From an uncultured SAR86 cluster bacterium (lineage in GTDB: Bacteria; Pseudomonadota; Gammaproteobacteria; Magnimaribacterales; D2472), in assembly GCA_902515155.1 (NCBI GenBank), contig CABXTT010000005.1, positions 1 through 53,016 on the forward strand: DNA of 53,016 bases. Direction: 5' to 3'. A program made the position numbers and the translations under genes. Below, piece by piece: positions 1 to 11,290 of the stretch (position 1 is the stretch's first letter; every line of letters starts with the position of its first letter). A model generated the notes under the pieces. It saw only the letters and a list, made by a program, of their open reading frames with translations, ran no database searches and was not told the origin of the DNA.

Positions 1-256
1 TAACATCTGAGATCTCTTCTAACTTTTCTTCATTTAATTCGTTTAAGTCGCACTTAATAATCATTGGATTAGTTTTATACTTTTTAACAATTTCATCGTA
101 AATATTGTCAAGAGCTTGCTCGTCTCGACCATGAAGAATAACATCAGCACCGTATTTACTTAGACCTAAAGATAACTCTCTTCCAATGCCTTTTGAAGAA
201 CCTGTCACTAGAATATTCTTATCAGCTAAAAACTTATCTTTAAAGTTGAAATCCAT
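1..256 (-). CDS. SDR-family oxidoreductase, N-terminal part (YciK-like), runs off the window edge
   Basis: Reverse complement from ATG at 256 reads MDFNFKDKFLADKNILVTGSSKGIGRELSLGLSKYGADVILHGRDEQ...; TGxxxGIG Rossmann motif; adjacent to gph-ubiG as in other gammaproteobacteria. Confidence 0.8.
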   Translation of the reverse strand, partial: MDFNFKDKFLADKNILVTGSSKGIGRELSLGLSKYGADVILHGRDEQALDNIYDEIVKKYKTNPMIIKCDLNELNEEKLEEISDV

Positions 257-258
257 AA

Positions 259-918
259 TTAGTTTATTAATTTAATAATTTCTTTAGGCTCTTTTATCAA
301 TATTGTTTCACCATAATCATCCTTTGAGTCAAGTGAATAGCCATACAAACAGCCTATGGTTTTTGAGCCTGCATTTATTCCAGCTTGTATATCTTTTTGA
401 TGATCTCCAATATACACACAGTTTTCTGATTTAATGTTAAGTTTTGAACATGCCAACAATATACCTTCAGGATCAGGCTTGGCATTTTGAATATGATCGG
501 GACATACAAGAATTTTAGAGTGATTTAAAACCTCAAAATTTTTCACTACTGGCTCAGCATATTTATAAGGTTTGTTAGTAACAATGCCAAAAGGAATATT
601 AATATTATTAAGATGCAAAATTACTTCATTGATTCCGTCAAATAGCTTAGATTCATTTACTAAATTTTTTTTATATTCAGTTAGGAGCTCATTTCTATAT
701 TTTTTAAAATTAGGATGATCATTAGTAATTTCAAAACCTAGTTCAATAAGTTTTGCAGAGCCATCTGAAACATAAGATCTGATTAAATTATCATTAATGG
801 CTTCTTTGCCATTTGAAATTAAAATATTATTAAGTGAAAGAACAAAATCTGGAGCTGTATCTACTAAAGTACCATCTAAATCAAATAATACTAATTCTAT
901 ACTATGGTTTTGTTGCAT
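259..918 (-). CDS. gph: HAD-family phosphoglycolate phosphatase-like protein
   Basis: LVLFDLDGTLVDTAPD, IVTNKP, KPDPEGI, VYIGDHQKDIQAGINAG HAD motifs; next to ubiG. Confidence 0.85.
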   Translation of the reverse strand: MQQNHSIELVLFDLDGTLVDTAPDFVLSLNNILISNGKEAINDNLIRSYVSDGSAKLIELGFEITNDHPNFKKYRNELLTEYKKNLVNESKLFDGINEVILHLNNINIPFGIVTNKPYKYAEPVVKNFEVLNHSKILVCPDHIQNAKPDPEGILLACSKLNIKSENCVYIGDHQKDIQAGINAGSKTIGCLYGYSLDSKDDYGETILIKEPKEIIKLIN

Positions 919-1594
919 ACATCATATAGTTAACGCCAAGATCGTTATTTAAATTGGCTTTATGAGTAAGAGGATTGTAGAACATTCCCTTAGATTCAAT
1001 TAACTGAGCATCGCCACTTCTTATGAAAGAAGCAAGATCAGAAGGCTTTATAAATTTATCAAATTCATGAGTACCTTTAGGCAATATATTAAAAATATAC
1101 TCAGCTCCTACAATTGCTGTTATCCATGATCTAGGATTTTTGTTAATAGTTGATAAAAAAAGTTTTCCACCTGGACGAAGAAGATCGATACAAGTTTTTA
1201 CAAGCAACTTAGGATCTGGCACATGCTCAAGAACTTCTAGACAAGCAACAACATCATATCTATCCTGTGAATTTTGTATAAGATCTTCAGCGGTGCTTTC
1301 AATATAAGTTATAGATTTTGAATTTTTTTCGGCATGTAATTTAGCAATTTTTATTCCTGGTCCTGCTGCGTCTATGCCAGTTACAACTGCACCTTCGTCA
1401 TCAAGGGCCTCCGAAAGTATTCCGCCACCACAACCAACGTCGAGAACCTTTTTATTTGATAAATCAATTTTACTTGCAATATAGTTAGCTCTTAGAGGAT
1501 TAATTATATGTAAAGGTTTAAAATCTCCTGACTTATCCCACCACTTCTCTGCAAGCTCTGAAAATTTTTGAACCTCTTGTTGATCGATATTCAT
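902..1594 (-). CDS. ubiG: Ubiquinone biosynthesis O-methyltransferase (3-demethylubiquinone)
   Basis: KWWDKSGDFKPLHIINPLRANYI, VLDVGCGGGILSEAL, THEFDKFIKPSDL typical of UbiG. Confidence 0.93.
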   Translation of the reverse strand: MNIDQQEVQKFSELAEKWWDKSGDFKPLHIINPLRANYIASKIDLSNKKVLDVGCGGGILSEALDDEGAVVTGIDAAGPGIKIAKLHAEKNSKSITYIESTAEDLIQNSQDRYDVVACLEVLEHVPDPKLLVKTCIDLLRPGGKLFLSTINKNPRSWITAIVGAEYIFNILPKGTHEFDKFIKPSDLASFIRSGDAQLIESKGMFYNPLTHKANLNNDLGVNYMMYATKP

Positions 1595-1706
1595 ATCAAT
1601 ATTTTACCTTTATTAAAATTATTTAGACACAGCTTAATTTATTAATATTTGTAGCAAAACTACACTTCATGACAGGTTATATCGCGGTTCTTGTAACCTT
1701 TATAAA

Positions 1707-1735
1707 TTGAATTGACTTTCAATATCCTTTAAGAT
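1707..1735 (+). promoter_or_regulatory. Candidate sigma70 promoter for pnt operon (TTGAAT-N17-TAAGAT)
   Basis: Hexamers read in the divergent ubiG/pntA intergenic region; not tested. Confidence 0.3.
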
Positions 1736-1769
1736 TTACTTCACTACAAACAAATACCCAAAAATTATT

Positions 1770-2888
1770 TTGATAATATCAGCACTTAAATCTAATGATG
1801 CATCTGATCATAGGTCTCCAATACACATAGACACTATTTCGGCACTTATTGAACTTGATTCTAAAATTTTATTTGAAGAAGGCATAGGCGAAGGTATATA
1901 TACATCAGACAAAGAATTTTTAGACAAAGGCTTAAAAGTAGCATCTCGAGATGAATGTATTTCCAGCTCTGATCTTGTTATAACTAATCAGCCATTGAAT
2001 GAAAATGAAGTAAGCTCAATGAAATCAAACTCAACAATTTTAGGTATAGTTAATCCTTTTGCTAATCAAGAACTTATAAACTTATGTGCAGCCAAAAAAA
2101 TTAACTTAGTTAGTATGGAATTTATTCCAAGAATAACTCGAGCACAAAAAATGGATGTTTTGAGCTCTCAAGCTAATCTCGCAGGTTATGCAGCTGTTAT
2201 TGAATCAGCTAAGTATTTATCAACAGCTTTGCCAATGATGATGACCGCAGCGGGAACACTAAAGCCTGCTAGAGTTTTTGTAATAGGGGTTGGAGTTGCA
2301 GGATTACAGGCAATTGCTACAGCAAAAAGATTAGGAGCTAGAGTTGAAGCTTTCGATACTAGAGATGTTGTGGAGGAACAAGTTAATTCACTAGGCGCTA
2401 AATTTGTAAAAATAGATTTAGGTGAAACTGGTGAAACTGATCAAGGGTATGCAAAGGAATTATCGCAAGAACAAATCAAAAAACAGAAGGATTTACAATC
2501 ACAGGTTTGTGCAAGATCAGATATTGTAATAACAACTGCACAACTTTTTGGAAGACCAGCTCCTCAGCTTATAGATAAAAATACAATCGACAAAATGAAG
2601 CCAGGAAGTGTCATTTTTGATATGGCAGTTGAGTCTGGAGGAAATGTAGAAGGTTCCAAGGTTGATGAAGTTGTTGAAATCAATGGAGTAAAAATAATCG
2701 GTGTTTCTAATTTAGCATCAAGAGTCGCTAATCATGCCTCACTCGCATTGTCTAATAATTTTAATCATTGGATATGTGATTTTTTTGATACTGAAGGCAA
2801 CAATATAAATTTTGATTTTGAAGATGAGATTATAAATAGTAGCGTTATTGTTCATGCAGGAAAAATAATAAATGAGAGGTTTCAATAA
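1770..2888 (+). CDS. pntA: NAD(P) transhydrogenase subunit alpha part 1 (TTG start)
   Basis: RSPIHIDTISALIELDSKILFEEGIGEG, VFVIGVGVAGLQAIATAKRLGARVEAFDTR; followed by two further pnt subunits. Confidence 0.92.
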   Translation: MIISALKSNDASDHRSPIHIDTISALIELDSKILFEEGIGEGIYTSDKEFLDKGLKVASRDECISSSDLVITNQPLNENEVSSMKSNSTILGIVNPFANQELINLCAAKKINLVSMEFIPRITRAQKMDVLSSQANLAGYAAVIESAKYLSTALPMMMTAAGTLKPARVFVIGVGVAGLQAIATAKRLGARVEAFDTRDVVEEQVNSLGAKFVKIDLGETGETDQGYAKELSQEQIKKQKDLQSQVCARSDIVITTAQLFGRPAPQLIDKNTIDKMKPGSVIFDMAVESGGNVEGSKVDEVVEINGVKIIGVSNLASRVANHASLALSNNFNHWICDFFDTEGNNINFDFEDEIINSSVIVHAGKIINERFQ

Positions 2889-3160
2889 TGGAAACATATG
2901 TTTTATTGGGTTTTGTTCTGATTTTATCTATATACCTAGGTCTTGAACTAATAGCTAAAGTTCCAAGTACACTTCACACACCTCTAATGTCAGGTGCAAA
3001 TGCTATTTCAGGAATTGCATTGGTAGGAGCTTTAATTCTATCTACTGATTCTAATCTTCAAACTGCAATTGCTTTTTTGGCAGTTACTTTTGCATCTATA
3101 AATGTTTTTGGTGGATATCTTGTTACTAATAGAATGTTAAAAATGTTTAAGAAGAAGTAA
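2888..3160 (+). CDS. pntAB: NAD(P) transhydrogenase subunit alpha part 2 (membrane)
   Basis: PSTLHTPLMSGANAISGIALVGAL signature; between pntA and pntB. Confidence 0.92.
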   Translation: METYVLLGFVLILSIYLGLELIAKVPSTLHTPLMSGANAISGIALVGALILSTDSNLQTAIAFLAVTFASINVFGGYLVTNRMLKMFKKK

Positions 3161-3162
3161 TT

Positions 3163-4542
3163 ATGGAATTTATGACTGAAATATCTTCAATACAAAATAT
3201 TATTTATATTATTTCATCGATTTTATTTATCACAGGAATTAAAATGCTTGGTAAAGAAGATACTGCTGTAAAAGGTAATTTTCTGTCAGCCTTGGCAATG
3301 TTTATTGCTGTAAGCGTCACCCTCATAGATGTTATTAACCCTATGGTTTTGTTATCTGGCATTGCCGTTGGAGCTGTTATAGGCTCTGCAATAGCTCTGC
3401 GTGTAAAAATGACTTCGATACCAGAAATGGTTGCATTATTTAATGGTTTTGGAGGAGCAGCTACTTTCTTAATTGCATGGTCAGAGTTCAATTCAATACC
3501 CGATTCCCTTTTTCAGCATATTTTAATAATGATAACAATATACATTGGTGGAGTTACCTTTACTGGAAGTTTAATAGCTTATGGAAAACTTTCTGAGAAG
3601 ATTTCTATAGCAAAAACTTCAATAATTACAAAAGTATTCACAACCTTATTTTATGCATCTTTGGTTTTTTTAATTTTTGCAATAATACAACCTGTCACAC
3701 CATCAGTAGAATTTAATTTCTTTACTATTTTATTAGCTTTAACCCTTCTTGGAGGGATTGGTTTTGTTCTTCCAATAGGCGGTGGTGACATGCCTGTCGT
3801 GATTTCCCTATTAAACTCATTCTCAGGAATTGCTGCTGCTTTTGCAGGACTACTGTTATTAAATAACGTTTTAATTGTTGCAGGCTCTCTTGTTGGAGCC
3901 AGTGGTTTAATACTTACTATTATTATGGCAAAGGCCATGAATAGGTCTATTAATAATATTTTATTTGTTGGTTACGCTAGTTCGTCATCTAGCACTTCAT
4001 CTGAAGAGCAAGGTGAGGTTAGTCCTATAAGCGTTTCTGATGCATATTTGATTCTTGAGAGTGCTAGTTCTGTTTTAATCATCCCTGGTTATGGAATGGC
4101 TGTAGCTCAAGCGCAACATGTTGTAAGAGAGCTAGGTGAGTTACTTGAGGAAAATGGAACAGAGGTCAAATATGGTATTCATCCTGTGGCTGGAAGAATG
4201 CCAGGACATATGAATGTCTTATTGGCTGAAGCTAATGTCCCATATGATGTATTAGCTGAACCTGATGATGTAAACCCAACAATGGATGTGGTAGATGTAG
4301 CAGTTGTAATAGGTGCAAATGATGTTGTTAACCCATCTGCAACTGAAGAGCCTGGTAGTCCTATTTACGGCATGCCTATTATTGAAGTACATAATGCAAA
4401 AACAGTATTTGTTTTAAAAAGATCAATGTCATCTGGTTTTGCTGGCGTTCAAAATCCACTATTTTTCAAACAAAACACAAGAATGTTATTTGGAGATGCA
4501 AAAGAGTCTATTGGCGGCTTAGTTTCCGAATTTAAGGAATAA
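3163..4542 (+). CDS. pntB: NAD(P) transhydrogenase subunit beta
   Basis: IGGGDMPVVISLLNSFSGIAAAFAG; VIIPGYGMAVAQAQHVVRELGELLEENG; GRMPGHMNVLLAEANVPYD. Confidence 0.95.
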   Translation: MEFMTEISSIQNIIYIISSILFITGIKMLGKEDTAVKGNFLSALAMFIAVSVTLIDVINPMVLLSGIAVGAVIGSAIALRVKMTSIPEMVALFNGFGGAATFLIAWSEFNSIPDSLFQHILIMITIYIGGVTFTGSLIAYGKLSEKISIAKTSIITKVFTTLFYASLVFLIFAIIQPVTPSVEFNFFTILLALTLLGGIGFVLPIGGGDMPVVISLLNSFSGIAAAFAGLLLLNNVLIVAGSLVGASGLILTIIMAKAMNRSINNILFVGYASSSSSTSSEEQGEVSPISVSDAYLILESASSVLIIPGYGMAVAQAQHVVRELGELLEENGTEVKYGIHPVAGRMPGHMNVLLAEANVPYDVLAEPDDVNPTMDVVDVAVVIGANDVVNPSATEEPGSPIYGMPIIEVHNAKTVFVLKRSMSSGFAGVQNPLFFKQNTRMLFGDAKESIGGLVSEFKE

Positions 4543-4610
4543 TTCTCTTATAAAATATGTTAAAATTACCTTAAATTTAAGGACGCATTTTTATCCAAAA
4601 AACATAGCAT

Positions 4611-7154
4611 ATGAGTGATTTTGCAAAAGAAATACTTTCAGTAAATATTGAAGATGAGCTCAAGCAGTCTTATCTTAGTTATGCATTGAGCGTTATCCAT
4701 GGAAGAGCCCTTCCTGACATTAGAGATGGACTAAAACCAGTTCATAGAAGAATTTTATATGCAATGTATGACCTAAAAAATTCTTATAACAAGCCTTATA
4801 AAAAATCTGCAAGAGTGGTTGGTGATGTAATTGGTAAATATCATCCTCATGGCGATAGTGCCGTATATGATGCCATGGTAAGAATGGCTCAAGATTTCTC
4901 AATGAGGTACCCAATTGTAGAGGGACAAGGTAATTTTGGATCTATTGATGGCGATCCACCTGCTGCAATGAGATATACAGAAGTAAGAATGGCAAAGATT
5001 ACCGATCAGATGTATGGAGATATTGAAAAGGACACCGTTTCATATTCTCCAAATTATGATGGAAGTGAATTTATTCCTGATGTTTTGCCTACAAAAATTC
5101 CGAATCTTTTAGTTAATGGGTCTTCAGGAATTGCTGTTGGAATGGCTACAAATATTCCTCCTCACAATCTTACTGAAGTTTTGAACGCCAGTATCAATTT
5201 AATAAATAATCCTAAAATTTCTATTGATGATTTAATAAAAGATATTTCTGGTCCTGACTTTCCAACTGGTGGAACCATTGACGGTAAGGCTGGTATATAT
5301 GAGGCATATAAAACTGGAAGAGGAATTATTCATACAAGATCAAACACATCCATAGAAGAAGATGAGAAATCAGGAAAACAGTCTCTAATAGTTAACGAAA
5401 TTCCTTATATGGTGAATAAGGCAAGAATGCTTGAAAAAATAGCTGAACTAGTAAAAGAAAAGAAAATTGAAGGCATTACTGAAATAAGAGATGAGTCTGA
5501 CAAGGATGGCCTAAGGGTTGTAATCGAAGTAAGAAAAGGAGACTCAGTAGAAGTTCTTGAAAATAATCTATTCGCACAAACTCAGCTTGAGCAATCTTTT
5601 GGAATAAACTTTACAGTTTTAGTTGACGGTCAGCCAAAGGAAGTCAATTTAAAAGAAATGCTAGAGGCTTTTGTTAAACATAGAAAAGATATTATTACTA
5701 AGAGAACTAAATATGATCTAAAAAAAGCAAAAGAAAGAGGTCATATAGTTGAAGGTTTAATGGTTGCAATTGCAAATATAGATGAAGTGATAACCATAAT
5801 AAAGAAATCTAAAGATCCAAAGATTGCCGCTGAAGCTTTATGCAAAAAATCATGGAAAGCAGGTCCTGTAGAAGCAATTCTTAAGAAAGTTGGAAATGAT
5901 GCATGTAAACCAAAAGGCTTAAGTAAGGAACTTGGCATAAAGGGCAAGAAATACAAACTGTCATCCGATCAAGCTAAGGCAATTTTAGAATTAAGATTAG
6001 GACGATTGACTGGATTAGAACAGGACAACCTCAGTAATGAATTTGCAGATATAGTTTCAAAAATTATTGATTTACAAAAGATACTTGATGACAAAGAAAC
6101 TTTAAAAAATTTAATGATTGATGAATTAGATGAAGTTAAGAAAAATTTTGGAGACGAGAGAAGAACTCTAATCAATGATACAAGAAGGGGTATAACCAAC
6201 GAAGATCTTATCCCAGAAGAGATGCGAGTCCTCACAGTCTCAAGAAGCGGTTATGCAAAAACTCAACCCCTGGATGAATATAGAGAACAAAGAAGAGGTG
6301 GCCAAGGAAAAGCTGCAGCTGCTGTCAAAGAAGAGGACTTAATACAGAATTTGTATGTTCTTAGTAGCCATATGCAGATTCTTTGTTTTACAACTAAGGG
6401 TAAGGTTTTTTGGTTAAAAGTTTATGAAATCCCTGTAGCATCAAGAACGTCTAAAGGAAGGCCGCTAGTAAATATGCTTAACCTTGATGACGATGAGTCT
6501 GTAAGTGATATTTTACCGGTTAGTGAATTTTCAGAAAATGAATACATATTTATGGCTACAAAAAAGGGGACTACTAAAAAAACTAACCTAAGTTTATTCT
6601 CTAAAAAATATAAATCTGGTATTAAAGCAATTAATTTAGATGAAGATGATAAGTTAATTGGTACTGCTATTACTTCAGGTGAAGAAGAAATACTTTTGGC
6701 TTCTTCAGCCGGAAAACTTATTAGATTTAATGAGTCGCATGTAAGGCCTATGGGAAGAACTGCCAGAGGGGTTCGAGGAATAAGATTAAAAAAAGATGAA
6801 AAATTAATATCTCTTATGGTTGGCGATCCATCTAAGACAATACTTTGTGTCTCTGAAAATGGATTTGGTAAAAAAACTAAGTTAGATGATTTTCCATCTC
6901 ATAATAGAGGTGGCCAAGGTGTTATTTCAATGAAAACAAGTGATAGAAATGGCTCAATGGTATCAGCTGCATTAGTTGAAGATGAAGACGGTATTATGCT
7001 TATAAGTGACAAAGGAACGATGATTAGAACATCTGTTTCACAAGTTCCGACTTTAAGCAGAAATACTCAAGGTGTTAAAATAATTTCTCCGAAAGATGGG
7101 GAAAAACTTATAGAGTGCGTCACTATACCTAACGAAGAAGATCAAGAGGATTAA
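4611..7154 (+). CDS. gyrA: DNA gyrase subunit A
   Basis: [90 protein letters not shown]-terminal GyrA box-like QRRGGQGK. Confidence 0.97.
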   Translation: MSDFAKEILSVNIEDELKQSYLSYALSVIHGRALPDIRDGLKPVHRRILYAMYDLKNSYNKPYKKSARVVGDVIGKYHPHGDSAVYDAMVRMAQDFSMRYPIVEGQGNFGSIDGDPPAAMRYTEVRMAKITDQMYGDIEKDTVSYSPNYDGSEFIPDVLPTKIPNLLVNGSSGIAVGMATNIPPHNLTEVLNASINLINNPKISIDDLIKDISGPDFPTGGTIDGKAGIYEAYKTGRGIIHTRSNTSIEEDEKSGKQSLIVNEIPYMVNKARMLEKIAELVKEKKIEGITEIRDESDKDGLRVVIEVRKGDSVEVLENNLFAQTQLEQSFGINFTVLVDGQPKEVNLKEMLEAFVKHRKDIITKRTKYDLKKAKERGHIVEGLMVAIANIDEVITIIKKSKDPKIAAEALCKKSWKAGPVEAILKKVGNDACKPKGLSKELGIKGKKYKLSSDQAKAILELRLGRLTGLEQDNLSNEFADIVSKIIDLQKILDDKETLKNLMIDELDEVKKNFGDERRTLINDTRRGITNEDLIPEEMRVLTVSRSGYAKTQPLDEYREQRRGGQGKAAAAVKEEDLIQNLYVLSSHMQILCFTTKGKVFWLKVYEIPVASRTSKGRPLVNMLNLDDDESVSDILPVSEFSENEYIFMATKKGTTKKTNLSLFSKKYKSGIKAINLDEDDKLIGTAITSGEEEILLASSAGKLIRFNESHVRPMGRTARGVRGIRLKKDEKLISLMVGDPSKTILCVSENGFGKKTKLDDFPSHNRGGQGVISMKTSDRNGSMVSAALVEDEDGIMLISDKGTMIRTSVSQVPTLSRNTQGVKIISPKDGEKLIECVTIPNEEDQED

Positions 7155-7156
7155 GA

Positions 7157-8233
7157 ATGCGTAAATGGAATTTCTGTGCTGGACCTGCAGTAATTTCTGA
7201 AGATGTTCTTCAAGAAGTTAAATCTGAACTACTAGAATTTAATAATGCTGGGGCTTCTATTATGGAAATAAGTCACAGATCAAAGATATATTCTTCTGTC
7301 GCTGAGGAAGCAAAAAATGATTTTATAGAAATTTTAAATATTCCAGATAATTATGACGTTTTATTTCTTCAAGGTGGAGCCACTCATCAGTTTTCGATGG
7401 TTCCATACAATTTTGGAAATACTTCTAAAGAAGCTGATTATATTTTATCTGGAACCTGGTCAAAAAAAGCTATAGCAGAGGCTTCTAAAATTATTAAGGT
7501 AAATACAATCGCCTCATCTGAAGGCAAGAATTTTACTTACGCACCTGATTCAAATGATTGGAATATATCTCAAAATGCCTCTTATGTACATTACTGTCCT
7601 AATGAAACGATTCAAGGAGTTGCATATCATCAAATACCTAATATAAATAAACCTCTAATTGCAGATGCATCCTCAGTAATATTAAGTGAACCTTTGGATG
7701 TAAACAAATTTTCATTAATTTATGCAGGCGCTCAAAAAAATATAGGACCAGCTGGTTTAACAATAGTGATTATTGATAGAGATTTTATGGAATATGGAAA
7801 TCAAGATATTCCAAACATTTTAAAATATTCTGAACACTCATCATCAGACTCTATGTTAAATACTCCACCAACATTTGCATGGTATATGGCAGGAAAGGTA
7901 TTTAAATGGATTAAAAAATCTGGTGGGTTAGGTCATTTTAAAGCTCAAAATCATAAAAAAGCATCAAAGTTATACGAATTTATAGATAACTCATCTTTTT
8001 ATTCAAATAATGTTGATATTGATAACAGGTCCATAATGAATGTTCCTTTTTTATTAGCAGATGATAATTTAGATAAAATTTTCTTAACTGAAGCAGAAGA
8101 TAATGAATTACTCAACTTAAAGGGTCATAGATCAGTTGGAGGAATGAGAGCAAGCATATATAATGCAATGCCTTTAGAGGGGGTTAATCAGCTTATAGAC
8201 TTTATGAAAGTCTTTGAAGCTAAATATGGCTAA
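7157..8233 (+). CDS. serC: Phosphoserine aminotransferase
   Basis: NFCAGPAVISEDVLQEVKSELLEFNNAGASIMEISHRSK; LQGGATHQFSMVPYN; GAQKNIGPAG; position after gyrA. Confidence 0.95.
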   Translation: MRKWNFCAGPAVISEDVLQEVKSELLEFNNAGASIMEISHRSKIYSSVAEEAKNDFIEILNIPDNYDVLFLQGGATHQFSMVPYNFGNTSKEADYILSGTWSKKAIAEASKIIKVNTIASSEGKNFTYAPDSNDWNISQNASYVHYCPNETIQGVAYHQIPNINKPLIADASSVILSEPLDVNKFSLIYAGAQKNIGPAGLTIVIIDRDFMEYGNQDIPNILKYSEHSSSDSMLNTPPTFAWYMAGKVFKWIKKSGGLGHFKAQNHKKASKLYEFIDNSSFYSNNVDIDNRSIMNVPFLLADDNLDKIFLTEAEDNELLNLKGHRSVGGMRASIYNAMPLEGVNQLIDFMKVFEAKYG

Positions 8234-8238
8234 TTGAA

Positions 8239-9327
8239 ATGACAAAAGAAAATTTAAAAAATTTAAGGTCAAAAATTGATAAAATTGACAAGGACCTTTT
8301 AACACTTATTCAAAAAAGAGCCTCTCTTGCAGTTGATATTGGCAAGATCAAGTCTAAAATTAGTCCAAACTCATCATTTTATAAGCCAGATAGAGAAGCA
8401 AATATAATCAGAAATATTTTAAAGGCTAACGAGAATGGCGCTTTATCAAATTTAAAAGTTCGCAGTATTTATAAAGAATTAATTTCAGGGTGTCTCTCCC
8501 TTGAAGAGGCATTAAAAATATCTTATTTAGGTCCTGAAGGTACTCACTCTGAGGCAGCTGTGCATAATCATTTCGGTTCTTTAGTATCAAGAATCCCGTC
8601 ATCAACCATTGACGATGTTTTCTATCAGGTTATTAAAGGAGAATCAGATATAGGCGTTGTTCCTGTTGAAAACTCATCAGAAGGGGTAATAAACACTACT
8701 TTGAATTGCTTAGCAGATAACGAAAATATATCCATTATCGGTGAAATATACTTAAATATTGATCATCAATTAGCATCAGGAAACAAATTTGAAATTAAAG
8801 ACGCCTTTGCAATAGCTTCACATCCTCAAGCTTTAGGGCAATGTAGTAAATGGATTGAAAAAAATATTGGTTCAATTAAAAGGCTTGAAATGCCAAGTTC
8901 TGCTGTAGCTGCAAAATATGCAAAAGAAAACAAAAATATCCTATGTATTGTTAATTCATTAGCAATTGATAAATATAAACTCAAAATACAAAAAAACAAT
9001 ATTCAAGATTATTCTGATAATAAAACTAGATTCTTGGTTATTGGTAAAAATGATATTGGCTCTACTGGAGAAGATAAAACATCTTTTCTAATACAAACAG
9101 TAAATAATCCAGGAGCACTAATAAATATTTTAAAGCCTTTTGAAAAAAGGAAAATTAATTTAAGCAAAATTGAAACACGCCCATCTAGAGGCAATATTAA
9201 TTCCCATGATTTTTTTATTGACTGCGAAGGACATCAAAAGGACAAAAAATTAAAATTAGCAATCAAAGAAGTTAAAGATACAGGATCTTTTGTTCGTATC
9301 CTCGGGTCCTATCCACAACATGTATGA
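8239..9327 (+). CDS. pheA: Bifunctional chorismate mutase / prephenate dehydratase (P-protein)
   Basis: LRSKIDKIDKDLLTLIQKRASLAVDIGKIK chorismate mutase; SYLGPEGTHSEAAV and VPVENSSEGVINTTLN prephenate dehydratase; ACT-like C-terminus. Confidence 0.95.
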   Translation: MTKENLKNLRSKIDKIDKDLLTLIQKRASLAVDIGKIKSKISPNSSFYKPDREANIIRNILKANENGALSNLKVRSIYKELISGCLSLEEALKISYLGPEGTHSEAAVHNHFGSLVSRIPSSTIDDVFYQVIKGESDIGVVPVENSSEGVINTTLNCLADNENISIIGEIYLNIDHQLASGNKFEIKDAFAIASHPQALGQCSKWIEKNIGSIKRLEMPSSAVAAKYAKENKNILCIVNSLAIDKYKLKIQKNNIQDYSDNKTRFLVIGKNDIGSTGEDKTSFLIQTVNNPGALINILKPFEKRKINLSKIETRPSRGNINSHDFFIDCEGHQKDKKLKLAIKEVKDTGSFVRILGSYPQHV

Positions 9328-10421
9328 ACAAAATTCTAGATTATTTAAATAAAGGAATTTCAGATCTACATCCCTACGAGCCTGGAAGATCAATTGATGA
9401 TGTTATTGCCGAATATAAACCAGAAAAAGTTGTAAAACTTGCAAGCAACGAAAATCCTTTGGGCGCATCTCCAAAAGCAATCAAAGCACTAGAAGCTGCT
9501 AGCGATAGCCTTCATCTATATCCTGACGGAGACTCTAAAAATTTGAAACTATTAATTGCGAAACATGAATCTGTAGATATTGATAATATTATTATAGGTA
9601 ATGGTTCTAACGAAGTTTTGGAATTAGCAGCTAGAGCTTTTTTAAATAAAGACTCTAGTGCGGTCATGTCAAAACATGCTTTTGCAGTTTATAAAATCGT
9701 TACTCAATCAAATGGCTCAAAAATCATAGAAGTACCGACAACTGATTGGAAACATTCTCTAAACGATTTTAGTAATTATTTTGAGGACTCAACTAGAATT
9801 TGTTTTATAGCTAATCCTAATAACCCAACTGGCACTTACAACTCTCATGATGAGGTTGAAACTTTAATGCTAAAAATACCATCTTCGGTTTTAGTTATTT
9901 TAGATTTAGCATACTTTGAATATGTTGAAGAAGATGATTATGTTGATACAAACCGACTTCTATCAAAATTTCCAAACCTGTTAATTACAAAATCTTTTTC
10001 AAAGATTCAAGGTTTGGCTAGTCTGAGAATTGGATACGGTTTTGCAGATAAGAGTTTAATTCAAGCACTAAATAAAATAAGACAACCTTTTAACTCTAAC
10101 TCACTTGCACAAGAAGCAGCATGCTATGCGATTCAAGATAACGAGCATATAGATAAAAGTGTAAAACTTAACGCAGAGCAGCGATCATATCTAATGAAAA
10201 AACTTACTCATATGGGTATGGATTGCATACCTTCCCATGGAAACTTTATTTCTTTTAAAGGACCCTTTAATTCTGAAAAATTATTTATTGATTTAATGAA
10301 GCAAGGCGTAATCGTTAGACCAGTAGCACTATATGATATGCCAGAATACATAAGAGTTACTGTTGGTACTGAGGATGAGAATAAATATTTTCTTCAAAAA
10401 CTTAGCGAGGTCTTGTCATGA
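9324..10421 (+). CDS. hisC: Histidinol-phosphate aminotransferase
   Basis: KLASNENPLGASPKAIKAL; NPNNPTGTY; TKSFSKIQGLASLRIGYGFA. Confidence 0.92.
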   Translation: MNKILDYLNKGISDLHPYEPGRSIDDVIAEYKPEKVVKLASNENPLGASPKAIKALEAASDSLHLYPDGDSKNLKLLIAKHESVDIDNIIIGNGSNEVLELAARAFLNKDSSAVMSKHAFAVYKIVTQSNGSKIIEVPTTDWKHSLNDFSNYFEDSTRICFIANPNNPTGTYNSHDEVETLMLKIPSSVLVILDLAYFEYVEEDDYVDTNRLLSKFPNLLITKSFSKIQGLASLRIGYGFADKSLIQALNKIRQPFNSNSLAQEAACYAIQDNEHIDKSVKLNAEQRSYLMKKLTHMGMDCIPSHGNFISFKGPFNSEKLFIDLMKQGVIVRPVALYDMPEYIRVTVGTEDENKYFLQKLSEVLS

Positions 10422-11290
10422 GTAATTCAGTAAATGAAATATTGATAATAGGTCTTGGATTAATAGGCGCATCAATAGCTAAAGCATCTAAAGAAAAAGG
10501 AATAATAGTTCATGGGTACGATATTAAAAAATCTGTTATTAAAACAGCAATCGAAGATAATGTTATTGATCAAAGCATTGATTCAATTGAGGAACTTAAT
10601 AATAAAAGCCTAATAGATAAAATAGACTTAGTGATAATTTCGGTTTCTCCAAAAACTACACAAGAAATAATTAATAAGATTCCAAATTTGTTGAATACTG
10701 AGATAACAATAACTGACACATCAAGTGTAAAAGGTCATTTACAAATTACTTCGATATCTAATCTTATTTTATCTCACCCAATTGCAGGTTCAGATAAGTC
10801 TGGAATAGCTAGCTTAGATCAAAATTTATTTGAAAATAAAAAGACGATTATATGCAATCCTAATAACGTTGAGGATGTTCATCTAAAAAAACTAACAGAT
10901 TTTTGGAAATATGCTATGCAAATGAGAGTTTCTGAAATGTCTGTAAAAGAACATGACTTATTATTTGCTATGACAAGTCATTTGCCGCATTTAATATCTT
11001 ATGCATTGATAGATTCAATAAGATTATCTTCAAAAGATATTAAGGACAATGCAGGAGGAGGGTTAAAAGAATTTATAAGACTTAGTGGTTCGAATGCCGA
11101 AATGTGGAGAGATATCTTTGAACTTAATGATAAAAATATTATTAAATCGCTTGCAGGTTTTCAATTGTCAATAAATAACTTGCTTGAATTAATTGCAAAG
11201 ACAAAAGAAATACCAGATGTTTTTTCTCATTCAGACCTTTTAGAAAAAGAACTTGATGAAATTAAAAAATATAAAGAAGATAACCTTTGA
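10418..11290 (+). CDS. tyrA: Prephenate dehydrogenase
   Basis: ILIIGLGLIGASIAKASKEKGI; SHPIAGSDKSGI; TSHLPHLISYAL; in pheA-hisC-tyrA-aroA order. Confidence 0.9.
   Translation: MSNSVNEILIIGLGLIGASIAKASKEKGIIVHGYDIKKSVIKTAIEDNVIDQSIDSIEELNNKSLIDKIDLVIISVSPKTTQEIINKIPNLLNTEITITDTSSVKGHLQITSISNLILSHPIAGSDKSGIASLDQNLFENKKTIICNPNNVEDVHLKKLTDFWKYAMQMRVSEMSVKEHDLLFAMTSHLPHLISYALIDSIRLSSKDIKDNAGGGLKEFIRLSGSNAEMWRDIFELNDKNIIKSLAGFQLSINNLLELIAKTKEIPDVFSHSDLLEKELDEIKKYKEDNL

Noticed and set aside
3204-3938. Antisense ORFs (95 aa each) over pntB
   Set aside because: Mirror of a strongly conserved CDS; no start context or family motif.
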